A stretch of 64,000 bases of DNA from CAZHHH01 sp052400685. GTDB taxonomy: Bacteria > Bacteroidota > Bacteroidia > Bacteroidales > Marinilabiliaceae. How positions within the stretch are numbered: position 1 is the stretch's first letter; each line of letters starts with the position of its first letter. This document shows, one piece after another, positions 1 through 6,898 of the stretch. The position numbers and the translations under genes were made by a program. The notes beneath the pieces were generated by a model. The model saw only the letters and a list, made by a program, of their open reading frames with translations. It did not search any database and was not told the origin of the DNA. The stretch lies in the NCBI GenBank assembly GCA_052400685.1, contig JBQTGJ010000010.1; one strand, written 5' to 3'.

Positions 1-360
1 GGTGAAATTGTGAGGCTGGTATAACGAGAGATAGTAGCTTTGTTTTATCAACCCTTTTTTATCCCGGTATTCTATCCATGCTACAGGTTGTGGTGTGTTT
101 ATGTGTAGACTGTTTAATTTTATAGCGTTGTCGAAGCTCCGGTGGGCCTTGCTTTTCCTGAAATAGGCATACATAAGTTGGTTAAAGAGGTTTGGGGAGC
201 CAAATGATTTGACACATAGCTTTAACTCTTTATGATCAATGATCTTTATTTCGTTACGTATGTGGTAGATGGTTTTACCCTCTTTTTGAAATGTATTGCC
301 GATATCGGTAATATAGTTTTTCAGGTCAATAAAGTCGGGATGTATGTTATAACGAAGCAT
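1..360 (-). CDS. Lipopolysaccharide kinase (Kdo/WaaP)-like protein, 3' end outside window
   Basis: The minus strand is open from an ATG at 358-360 to the window edge, giving 120 residues. The N-terminal part (MLRYNIHPDFIDLKNYI) is followed by CVKSFGSPNLFNQ and a YFRKSKAHRSFDNA stretch. This matches the start of the Bacteroidota branch of the Kdo/WaaP-type kinase family (protein-kinase-like fold), in which CVKSF carries the ATP-binding lysine. Family members phosphorylate lipid A-core sugars or related envelope substrates in the cytoplasm. The catalytic loop lies outside the window, so activity cannot be judged. Next to it is a palindromic repeat, then an unrelated gene, so no operon is apparent on this side. 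Confidence 0.7.
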   Translation of the reverse strand, partial: MLRYNIHPDFIDLKNYITDIGNTFQKEGKTIYHIRNEIKIIDHKELKLCVKSFGSPNLFNQLMYAYFRKSKAHRSFDNAIKLNSLHINTPQPVAWIEYRDKKGLIKQSYYLSLYQPHNFT

Positions 361-486
361 ATTTGTGGGTTTTAATTGTGGTTTTACCTCCCAAAATTAA
401 TCCGCATACTTCGTGCTTTGCTGTAATTTTTACCCAATTGGAAGTTTTGACTGGTGAAGTGACTTATGCGCTGATGAGTATAAAAT

Positions 487-611
487 TAGAGCCTGTTCAT
501 AAACTAAGTGTTTGAAATCTAGCGTTCAGATACAAGGCTTGCGAAGCTGGGGAAATGTGAGTTTACTGGTGTAAACGCCCCATTTAAGATGGCCTTTACA
601 GGCAGGCTCTA
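487..611. mobile_element. TA-flanked palindromic MITE-like element, copy 1
   Basis: The element is bounded by TA dinucleotides. Its ends GAGCCTG and CAGGCTC are perfect inverted repeats, and with the flanks they extend to ATTAGAGCCTG/CAGGCTCTAAT. The interior carries the family core GCTTGCGAAG, then GTTTACTGGTGTAAAC, which is itself an inverted repeat. It has no coding capacity. Confidence 0.75.
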
Positions 612-641
612 ATCAGTGATTTAGAATTGTGCGAACCGTTT

Positions 642-1055
642 TTAAAGTTCAGCCCATATTCTGGCCATGGAGAAGCCGGGGGCTTCCATATTCAGATTAA
701 GAAAATAGCCAAATGGGGTTTGAGCTGTTTCATATTGGCCGTTTTTTAGTCGTTGTTCGCATTCGTCAAGAAGTTGTTTGGTGAATTCAGCCGAAGCTTT
801 TGTGGCTGCCAGATGAGCAAAGGAATGCAGTACCACTTTGTTGGTGTTGTTTTTGCGGGCCACCCATTTTAGGTGATTACTCAGCTTTTTCTCACGACTT
901 TTTACCTCAAAGGTTTCGTCGTTTTCTTCAACATGTATAAAGGCCACAATACAGTCTGAAAAGTGCCCTGATGCACTGTCGGCCGATGGCTGCTCAATGT
1001 TTTGGTCTCCCAGTGAAAAGTTGAAGTTGGTGACATAAAAACTTAGTACTTTCAT
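642..1055 (-). CDS. Free-standing threonyl-tRNA synthetase editing-domain protein (archaeal type)
   Basis: This 137-aa protein matches the archaeal ThrRS N-terminal editing domain (tRNA-Thr_ED, a D-aminoacyl-tRNA-deacylase-like fold) along its whole length. Visible landmarks are the start MKVLSFYVTNFNF, the motif WVARKNNTNKVVLHSFAHL and the C-terminal QTPFGYFLNLNMEAPGFS. In archaea this domain hydrolyses Ser-tRNA(Thr). As a stand-alone protein it would be expected to act in trans on mischarged or D-aminoacyl tRNA, probably in the cytosol. No synthetase domain is attached or encoded nearby. It appears to be transcribed alone, with repeat-filled intergenic DNA on both sides. The family call is firm; substrate specificity is inference. 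Confidence 0.85.
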   Translation of the reverse strand: MKVLSFYVTNFNFSLGDQNIEQPSADSASGHFSDCIVAFIHVEENDETFEVKSREKKLSNHLKWVARKNNTNKVVLHSFAHLAATKASAEFTKQLLDECEQRLKNGQYETAQTPFGYFLNLNMEAPGFSMARIWAEL

Positions 1056-1516
1056 GTGTTGATAATTTGTTTGTTAATGTCACATGAAATTCGCCGGGTG
1101 AATCATCATTCTTTGCGTGAATCCTTTTGTCTATGGCTGTTTCTTGTGGCGTTTTTTTATATGTTATCCTTAATCCGTTGCATTTCGTTTTCAGCGAAAT
1201 AAAGTAAACAAAATTCAATTAGTGTCAGCAAGAAAATATCATTTTTTTTCGGTATGCTCGTCCCGGAAATGGCCATTTATAACAGTGCCTTTGCATTTTT
1301 TTTTTGATTTTGCAGGCTTTGAATTTGATTTGTTAGTTTAAGCGATGGGTGATCTGGAAAGGCGTTTGTAAGCGCTAAATTGTAGGACCAAGTAATGACC
1401 GATGGTTGGACAAAAGAATGTTTAATGGGTGTGCTGTAACTGGTATATTGATAGTCTGTTATGGCGGGTATGCGTTTTTAGGCCAAGTATAACTCAGAAG
1501 TTTTTTTTTGCAAGTG
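1056..1516. other. Intergenic region with a repeat end fragment
   Basis: No convincing gene is seen. Positions 1219-1241 read TTAGTGTCAGCAAGAAAAT, matching the left end of the palindromic element copy at 41313, but the remainder is not recognisable. Around 1480-1500 a GGCCAAGTATAACTCAGAAG stretch resembles the right half of the same family. The region looks like decayed repeat material. Confidence 0.4.
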
Positions 1517-1894
1517 CTATTTATAAGTAGTTATAGCGAATAGGGGTGGAGTAATATCGGCATCATTCCAGGTAGTGTCCGGAATGAAATATAACTGCGC
1601 ATTACCGCCTGTCATTGGTATGAAATTGCTTAGAAGGAAGGCCCGGTGTTGCGTTAAAGTGGGTAGGTGGAGGTCAGGTGATTTTTGTATTTCAGTAATG
1701 TCAATCCAATAGTCATTGGTTGTGCCTTGCTGCAATTGGGTCACTGAACCGGGGATTCCGATAATGTTTGCTTGATTTATCCCGGCATCGGGAATAAACA
1801 GATAAATTTTATCCTTCCTTGCGTATTTTTTTTCGCATGTATTGTATAGAAGTAGCGAAATTGCTATTAGTACCGAATAAAACAGTCGTTTCAT
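1517..1894 (-). CDS. Small hypothetical exported protein, possible lipoprotein
   Basis: I do not recognise the family. The start at 1894 (MKRLFYSVLIAISLLLYNTC) is preferred over a slightly longer alternative at 1903 because it gives a standard signal sequence: KR, a hydrophobic core and a Cys at about residue 20 preceded by LYNT, an imperfect lipobox. The mature part of about 105 residues has no recognised domain. It ends with FIPMTGGNAQLYFIPDTTWNDADITPP, listed here only as a landmark of a Pro/Asp/Thr-rich tail. It sits alone between intergenic regions of more than 300 bases on each side. Confidence 0.55.
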   Translation of the reverse strand: MKRLFYSVLIAISLLLYNTCEKKYARKDKIYLFIPDAGINQANIIGIPGSVTQLQQGTTNDYWIDITEIQKSPDLHLPTLTQHRAFLLSNFIPMTGGNAQLYFIPDTTWNDADITPPLFAITTYK

Positions 1895-1903
1895 TATAAT
1901 CAA

Positions 1904-2131
1904 TTGTTTTTATTGGTGTTCAGTGAAATTTGATAGTACAAACCATTTTTTATTAGGGTATTCGAATATGGTTTGCTGGTATTCTTTTCAAGATTTTAGC
2001 ATCTGCCATGACAGGGAAGTGTTAAAGAACGTCCTGTCTTTATTTTAAAACGGAAATTGGAGGATGGTAAAAGATGGAAATCTGAATATTATGTTTTGAT
2101 ATTCCGTTTTTTTACCAGGCATTTAAAAAGA
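1904..2131. other. Intergenic region, nothing recognised
   Basis: AT-rich sequence between a small exported protein and the terminator-like repeat at 2132. No ORF, RNA or repeat could be supported. Confidence 0.3.
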
Positions 2132-2202
2132 ACATGAAGAATCGTCCCCTGATTTGAACCCCTTTGTTTACTAAATGAAGGCATTCTTAACCGATTCTTC
2201 AT
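2132..2202 (-). terminator. Long-loop inverted repeat downstream of the 2244-6073 operon
   Basis: A perfect 13-bp inverted repeat (ACATGAAGAATCG at 2132-2144, CGATTCTTCATGT at 2190-2202) encloses about 45 bases. On the minus strand it lies about 40 bases after the stop of the last operon gene and is followed by TCTTTTT. That fits transcription termination or 3'-end protection. The loop contains GTTCAAATC, which looks like a tRNA T-loop, but the flanking stem does not pair. Confidence 0.45.
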
Positions 2203-2243
2203 GTCTTTGAGATGTGTGCAATTGTGTTATTTACCGGGGGATT

Positions 2244-2657
2244 TTATTTGCCCCCTTTTCGTTGTTTGGATGCAGCAGCAGCGGCACTCGTTTGTTTTTT
2301 CATTTTTTGTTGGTCGCTTTGTTGCATTTTTGTTCTGGCTCGTGCAGCGTTGGATACACCATTGGTTCCCTGCATTTTTTTTGTGGTGTTGGTGTTGCGG
2401 GCCTGAGTTTTGGTTTGTTGTTTTTCCTGACGGGCTTCCTTTTTCTCCAAACGATTTTGTTGTTTTGCTTCGGTTTGCCCGGTTTTACTTTGCTCACGTG
2501 TTTGTGTCTGTAAGCTCTGTTGGGTCATCTCCTGTGTTTGGGTGGTTTGTTCCACTTGCTCCTGAGTCTGCTGACGGGTTTGAACTTGTTGTGGTTCCTG
2601 AGCTACGGCAACGGTGCTTATCAGCACCAGGGTTGCCAGTAAAAATTTTTCTTTCAT
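2244..2657 (-). CDS. Secreted Gln/Thr/Lys-rich low-complexity protein
   Basis: A clear signal peptide (MKEKFLLATLVLISTVAVAQ) ends in a VAVAQ cleavage site. The mature protein of about 118 residues is made almost wholly of Q, T, E, R and K, then a basic Ala-rich tail (TSAAAAASKQRKGGK). No fold or family is recognised; it is probably disordered and periplasmic or secreted. It is the last gene of a minus-strand operon after a histidine kinase (83 bases apart). A second secreted low-complexity protein begins the same operon at 6073. A role as a periplasmic ligand or signal for the adjacent sensor kinase is inference only. The long plus-strand ORF over this gene is a compositional shadow. Confidence 0.7.
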   Translation of the reverse strand: MKEKFLLATLVLISTVAVAQEPQQVQTRQQTQEQVEQTTQTQEMTQQSLQTQTREQSKTGQTEAKQQNRLEKKEARQEKQQTKTQARNTNTTKKMQGTNGVSNAARARTKMQQSDQQKMKKQTSAAAAASKQRKGGK

Positions 2658-2740
2658 AGTTTATTGATTTTAATTGTTAGTTCAAATCTACTATGCTAAT
2701 GATGAAGGAATTATGAAAAAATGGGGCAGGATAGAAAAAA

Positions 2741-4054
2741 TCAGAAAATAAATTGAAATTGAGTGCCTTTTCCGGGTTGTGAATTGACTTTTATTTGTAT
2801 ATGGTGGAAATCGGCAATTGCTTTTGTGATAGCAAGGCCAATTCCATTTCCTCCATTGTTTTGGGTTATTTTTCTTCCGAAGCGGGTAAATAAATGTGCC
2901 AGAACATCATCCGAAATACCCCCGGCTTCGTCTTCGATGGTTATTACGGTAGATTGATTTTTGATTGTTGCAGAAATGCGTATCCGGCTATTTTGGGGCG
3001 AGTATTTTATGGCGTTGTTAACGATATTGTAAAACATCGTGAAGATAAGCGACGGATTACCCGGGGTTAGATGTATTTGCGACGGAATGCTGCTGGTGAG
3101 TTCGATTTGCTTGTCGGCTGCAAGAAAGTTGAGTTCTTCTACAATGTTGTTAATAATGTCATGGATCGAAACGGATTCTTCCTTGATAAATTGATCGCTT
3201 TCGATGCGGGCGATTAAAAGAAACGAATTGACCAGTGTTTTTAGTCTGAAAAGGGTGGCCAGCGATTCCTCTATTTTTATTGTCTCTGTTTTGTTTAATG
3301 CTTCTTGCCGAAGCATATTTTCTAGTTTCCCGCGTAAAACAGAGATGGGCGTTAGCAATTCATGCGAAATATTTTGTGTTATTTCTTTTTCTTTTTCGAA
3401 TAAAAGTTCGATTTGATTCATGAGTTGTATCAACGTCGCGTCGAGCGTTCGAAAGTCCGATGTGTTTGTTTTTACAGGTGTTCGGTCAAAGGATTTGGCA
3501 TTTGGCGACTGCTTAATTTTTCGGATAATCAGATTGAGGGGGCGAAGGATTATTTTGTAAAATGAAAATTCCCAAATGACTGATATTAACAGGAAGATAA
3601 TTAAAAACCCAATGGTTATTCGTTTTATATTATGCTCGGTTTGCTGAATGCTGCTTAAACTTTTCCCTATTTCAAGCAGGAACATTTCATCATTGGCTAT
3701 AAACGAATAATTGAGAACCCGGTAATCGATAATTTCGCCTTCTATTTGTCGTTGAGTGACTTCGATGAAATTCCAGAATTCATTGGATTTTAAGTGTTCC
3801 AGACTGATGAATTCTTCTTTGAGAATATTGTAACTGCCATAGATGTTGCCTGAGTCGGAATTAAGAAATGGTTCAGCACCGATTTGCGAAATGATATCCA
3901 TCATTTTTTCCCGTTTGTCAATAAGTTCGTTATCGGTTTGGTATATGTTGATGCGCATTATTATTTGAGGCATCAGAATGAAGAAAGCCCCAACAAAAAG
4001 GATTTTGAAAAGTAGGTTTACGATGGTCAGTTTGACTTGGAGTTTCATCCGCAT
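2741..4054 (-). CDS. Sensor histidine kinase, two-component system
   Basis: A 437-aa membrane histidine kinase. TM1 lies at about 12-32, a periplasmic sensor region of about 110 residues follows, and TM2 is at about 147-168. The HisKA H-box ENISHELLTPISVLRG-like motif (QNISHELLTPISVLRG) has its phospho-acceptor at His231. The ATPase domain shows the N-box YNIVNNAIKYSP, G1 DEAGGISDD and G2 GGNGIGLAITKAI, so all catalytic boxes are present. It lies 88 bases downstream of its OmpR-type regulator, with which it presumably pairs. The sensor region has no family I can name. A start two codons later (4048) is equally possible. Confidence 0.92.
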   Translation of the reverse strand: MRMKLQVKLTIVNLLFKILFVGAFFILMPQIIMRINIYQTDNELIDKREKMMDIISQIGAEPFLNSDSGNIYGSYNILKEEFISLEHLKSNEFWNFIEVTQRQIEGEIIDYRVLNYSFIANDEMFLLEIGKSLSSIQQTEHNIKRITIGFLIIFLLISVIWEFSFYKIILRPLNLIIRKIKQSPNAKSFDRTPVKTNTSDFRTLDATLIQLMNQIELLFEKEKEITQNISHELLTPISVLRGKLENMLRQEALNKTETIKIEESLATLFRLKTLVNSFLLIARIESDQFIKEESVSIHDIINNIVEELNFLAADKQIELTSSIPSQIHLTPGNPSLIFTMFYNIVNNAIKYSPQNSRIRISATIKNQSTVITIEDEAGGISDDVLAHLFTRFGRKITQNNGGNGIGLAITKAIADFHHIQIKVNSQPGKGTQFQFIF

Positions 4055-4142
4055 ATCATTTGGTTCTTCTTTGCATTATGAAGTTTCCACAAAAAGATTA
4101 TTGTTTCGGTTTGCCAATAATGGTGCTTCATGTTTTTTGATC

Positions 4143-4826
4143 TCAGTCTTTCTGTATCACGGCTTTGTATCCAATGCCCCGGACCGTTTCCAGCCAGTCA
4201 GCCGACTGATATTGACCCAGTTTTTTTCGTAGATTTTTTATGTGAACATCAATGAAATTACTGTCGTACTGGTCGTCGAGAATATTGCCCCAGATATGTT
4301 CGTAGAGCTGGATGCGGGACAGTACTTTATTTTTATTCAGCAGTAAATATTGCAATAGGTCGTATTCTTTTTTAGTGAGCTCTACTTCGATGTTGTTAAA
4401 CATCACTTTGCGGGCCTGCAAATTGATAATAAAGTCGCCGGCATTTATTTCAGGTGTTTCAACTTTGAATTTTCTTCGGGCAACCGCCTGCATTCTGGCG
4501 TATAATTCGGCCAGCGCAAAAGGCTTGGGCAGATAGTCGTCGGCGCCGGTGTCGAGGCCTGTAATCCTGTCTGCAATGGCCCCACGGGCCGTTATGATGA
4601 TAAAGGCCGCATCTACATTTAGTTTTTTAGCTTCGCGCAGCAAATCGAGTCCATCATAATCGGGTAATCCTAAATCAAGCAATACAAAATCGTAGAGATT
4701 CACGGCCAGCATCTCGGAGGCTTCTTTGCCTGTGTTGGCGATGTCGCTAATGATGTGTTCCTTATTCAGAAAATCGCCTATTTCGTTGGCCAGGTTTTTT
4801 TCGTCTTCAATGATTAATGCGTTCAT
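4143..4826 (-). CDS. OmpR/PhoB-family response regulator
   Basis: The receiver domain (about 1-115) starts MNALIIEDEKNLANEI, with the acidic pair ED, phospho-acceptor Asp51 in LLDLGLPDYDG, the switch Thr in IITARG and Lys in DDYLPKPFA. A C-terminal winged-helix domain carries ELTKKEYDLLQYLLLN and VHIKNLRKKLG. The start at 4826 is chosen because it begins exactly at the receiver fold. An in-frame start at 4868 would add 14 unrelated residues and overlap the upstream gene. Gene order is outer-membrane protein, regulator, kinase, all on the minus strand, so it likely controls its own operon. Confidence 0.93.
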   Translation of the reverse strand: MNALIIEDEKNLANEIGDFLNKEHIISDIANTGKEASEMLAVNLYDFVLLDLGLPDYDGLDLLREAKKLNVDAAFIIITARGAIADRITGLDTGADDYLPKPFALAELYARMQAVARRKFKVETPEINAGDFIINLQARKVMFNNIEVELTKKEYDLLQYLLLNKNKVLSRIQLYEHIWGNILDDQYDSNFIDVHIKNLRKKLGQYQSADWLETVRGIGYKAVIQKD

Positions 4827-4849
4827 ATCAGGATGCTTTTGTAAGGGCT

Positions 4850-5695
4850 TTACCGGCCTATTTTCCAATAGGCATTAATAAAAAGTGCCATTTCGGGCGA
4901 TGACGAATAATCGGGATTGTCGTACAGTGGTATATAATACAGTGGTTCAACTTCGAAGGTGAAATTTTTAATGTTAAACCCTGTGGCGATGGATATTTCT
5001 ATATCTAATAAACCAAATGAAGAGGAATAGACCGGCTCTGTTTCACCATTCCCTGTGCCGGAGCCTGTATTGCTGCTTGCTGTTTCAACCGAGTATTGGT
5101 TGCCCATTACCAAATTGGCTGCAGGATTGAAATCAATAAAGGCGTTTCCTTTTAGGAAGTCGTTGGTGGCAAAATAATGAGAGTTGATGAGTTGCAGATA
5201 ATAGCCTTCGTTATCTAATATTTTGCTGTAAACCAGTTGAGAATAAAGTATGTTCCAGTCGATACCGCCACTGAGTGTCAGATACCAGAAATTGCTGAAG
5301 TAGGTAGCCTGCAACTCATCGGCCGTAAAATAACCTGATAAATACAGGCTGCCGTCAAAGGTTTTATTGATAATCTTGCTGTAGCCAACCGACATATCGT
5401 AGAAGGCAATAGAGGGGTTAACGCCGGGTAAGTGATAGACCGAAGCAGCTACCATCAATTCTTTGTTGTAACTGTATATGCCCTGGGCCGAAAGATAACT
5501 GCTTTGTTCGTTTAACGTCGATCCCATGTACAACATATTACTGCCTGTCCCCAGGCTCACATAAAAAGCATGTTTTGATTCCGCCGTTTGGGCTAATGAA
5601 TCTACCGTTGCTTCGGTGTTTTGTGAATATGCTGAAAAGGCGCAGTTTAAACCCCAAAGAAGCATTGGAACTGATATCTTTAATATTCGAAACAT
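4850..5695 (-). CDS. Putative outer-membrane beta-barrel protein
   Basis: A 281-aa exported protein with signal peptide MFRILKISVPMLLWGLNCAF ending near AYSQN. The body shows alternating aromatic/polar strands and Gly-rich turns such as FYVSLGTGSNMLYMGS and DGSLYLSGYFTADELQ. It ends ALFINAYWKIGR, with aromatic and basic residues at the terminus as in many barrels. Length fits an 8-12 strand barrel; no named family is certain. It is second in the operon, 15 bases after the low-complexity gene and just before the response regulator. The neighbouring sensor system may monitor this protein or its cargo (inference). Confidence 0.65.
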   Translation of the reverse strand: MFRILKISVPMLLWGLNCAFSAYSQNTEATVDSLAQTAESKHAFYVSLGTGSNMLYMGSTLNEQSSYLSAQGIYSYNKELMVAASVYHLPGVNPSIAFYDMSVGYSKIINKTFDGSLYLSGYFTADELQATYFSNFWYLTLSGGIDWNILYSQLVYSKILDNEGYYLQLINSHYFATNDFLKGNAFIDFNPAANLVMGNQYSVETASSNTGSGTGNGETEPVYSSSFGLLDIEISIATGFNIKNFTFEVEPLYYIPLYDNPDYSSSPEMALFINAYWKIGR

Positions 5696-5710
5696 GTTTA
5701 ATGCTTTTGT

Positions 5711-6073
5711 TTATTTTTTACCTGAACGGCCCGCACCCTGTGGTTTCCCGGCTCCTGCCGGACGACCCGATGGACGCTGTATTTTGGGACGCGCCCCGGT
5801 TCCTCTGTTTAGGTTCGGACGAGCGCCTTGCGTTTGCCTGATCTCTTTTACTTTTTGTGTTTTTTGCGTTTTTTGTGTTTCGGTGTTGGTGGATGTTTTG
5901 TCATCATCTGTTTCATCGCCATCGGTTTGGTCATCCGATGTTGTTGTTTCAACAGATGTTTCATCCTTTTGACTGGTTGAGGTCTTCTCCGGCGATTGAC
6001 TTTGGGCGCTAACAATGCTGCCGGTCAACAGGGCTAACAGTAGTAAGAGTCCGCTTATTATTGAAGTTTTCAT
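5711..6073 (-). CDS. Secreted low-complexity protein (Thr/Asp/Glu then Arg/Pro/Gly-rich)
   Basis: The start at 6073 (MKTSIISGLLLLLALLTGSI) gives a clean signal peptide ending SAQSQ; an upstream in-frame ATG at 6097 would add eight residues. The mature part has two contrasting blocks: an acidic, Thr-rich half (DDQTDGDETDDDKTSTNT) and a basic Gly/Pro/Arg-rich tail (RPSGRPAGAGKPQGAGRSGK). No family is recognised. It is first in the operon with an outer-membrane protein and a two-component system. It resembles the operon's last gene in being exported, charged and of low complexity, though not in sequence. Charge segregation suggests a disordered or polyelectrolyte-binding protein (inference). Confidence 0.65.
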   Translation of the reverse strand: MKTSIISGLLLLLALLTGSIVSAQSQSPEKTSTSQKDETSVETTTSDDQTDGDETDDDKTSTNTETQKTQKTQKVKEIRQTQGARPNLNRGTGARPKIQRPSGRPAGAGKPQGAGRSGKK

Positions 6074-6202
6074 TGAATTGAGTTTTATTATCTGCATTAG
6101 GGCATCGGTAATTCAAAAGTAGACATTTAATTATGAAGATAAAATGAAGTTTAGGATTGGTTGAATAGCACGTCAATCAAAATCAGGACGTTTAGCATAC
6201 CA

Positions 6203-6575
6203 TTGGGGCGCATTCTGTGCATGGACAGCAAGGTTCTCCCCAAGGGGCGCATGATCATCCCCAAGGGGCGCAAGGCTCTCCCCAAGGGGCACACGATCAT
6301 TCTCAAGGGGCGCAAGGTTCTCCCCAAGGGGCACACGATCATTCTCAAGGGGCGCAAGGTTCTCCCCAAGGGGCGCATGATCATCCCCAAGGGGCGCAAG
6401 GCTCTCCCCAAGGGGCGCATGATCATCCCCAAGGGGCGCAAGGTTCTCCCCAAGGGGCGCAAGGTTCTCCCTAAGGGGCGTATGGTTCTCCCTAAGGGGC
6501 GCATGATCATCCCCATGGGGCACGGGCTTCTCCCCTTGGGGATAGTGACCTGCCCCAAGGGGCGCAAGTGTCTGG
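6203..6575. repeat. 21-bp minisatellite, about 18 units with exact period
   Basis: Sixteen consecutive 21-bp units run from 6242 with no insertion or deletion; two degenerate units precede them from 6203. Two main unit types largely alternate: AAGGGGCGCAAGGTTCTCCC-type and AAGGGGCGCATGATCATCCC-type. Every unit junction carries CCCCAAGGGG. Since 21 is a multiple of three, most frames stay open and give false ORFs of 85-144 residues. Differences between units are mostly synonymous in the plus frame reading PQGAQGS/PQGAHDH (GGT/GGC, GCG/GCA, CAT/CAC). That frame, however, has no ATG and is cut by TAA at 6472. Confidence 0.9.
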
Positions 6576-6653
6576 AAGTTACCCAAATGCCCTAATAATA
6601 ACGGATTGTTGCATAATTGTTTTGATTCTTTTTTGCATGGAGGAGGAGGAAGT

Positions 6654-6727
6654 CAGTTTACTTTTGGTCAAAGACTGTTTTTAGGGCAAGCATAACGAAG
6701 AAGTTCTCTTTACAGACAAACACTCTA
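6654..6727. mobile_element. Partial palindromic MITE-like element (right half)
   Basis: The sequence runs GTTTACTTTTGGTCAAAGAC, GGGCAAGCATAACGAAGAAG, and ends ACAGACAAACACT. It matches the right half of the dispersed element as seen at 43800-43871. No left half is present. Confidence 0.55.
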
Positions 6728-6898
6728 TTGTATCACTTGGCAGCTTAATACGCTTCATAAGCAGAAAGTAAAAATTCTTATTAATGAATTGGCGGGGTCT
6801 TTTTGGTTACCGGTTACACTTTCTGATAAAATTGGTTATTTTTATCAACTTTAATACAACCTGTTTTTTTAGATCCATATTATAAAAAGCGCAATGGC

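Noticed and set aside
2132..2202. tRNA gene on the minus strand
   Set aside because: GTTCAAATC resembles a T-loop, but its stem does not pair, the outer stem is 13 bp and no anticodon arm fits.
2201..2659. Plus-strand ORF of 152 aa, rich in F, V, W and C
   Set aside because: It is the antisense of a Gln/Thr-rich secreted protein with a clear signal peptide; the odd composition is a shadow of CAA/ACA-type codons.
6203..6575. CRISPR array
   Set aside because: Units are contiguous 21-mers without unique spacers, and no cas gene is present.
6151..6595. Overlapping ORFs on both strands in the 21-bp repeat
   Set aside because: Exact 21-bp periodicity keeps most frames open. None has a convincing start, signal or homologous domain, so no CDS was called.
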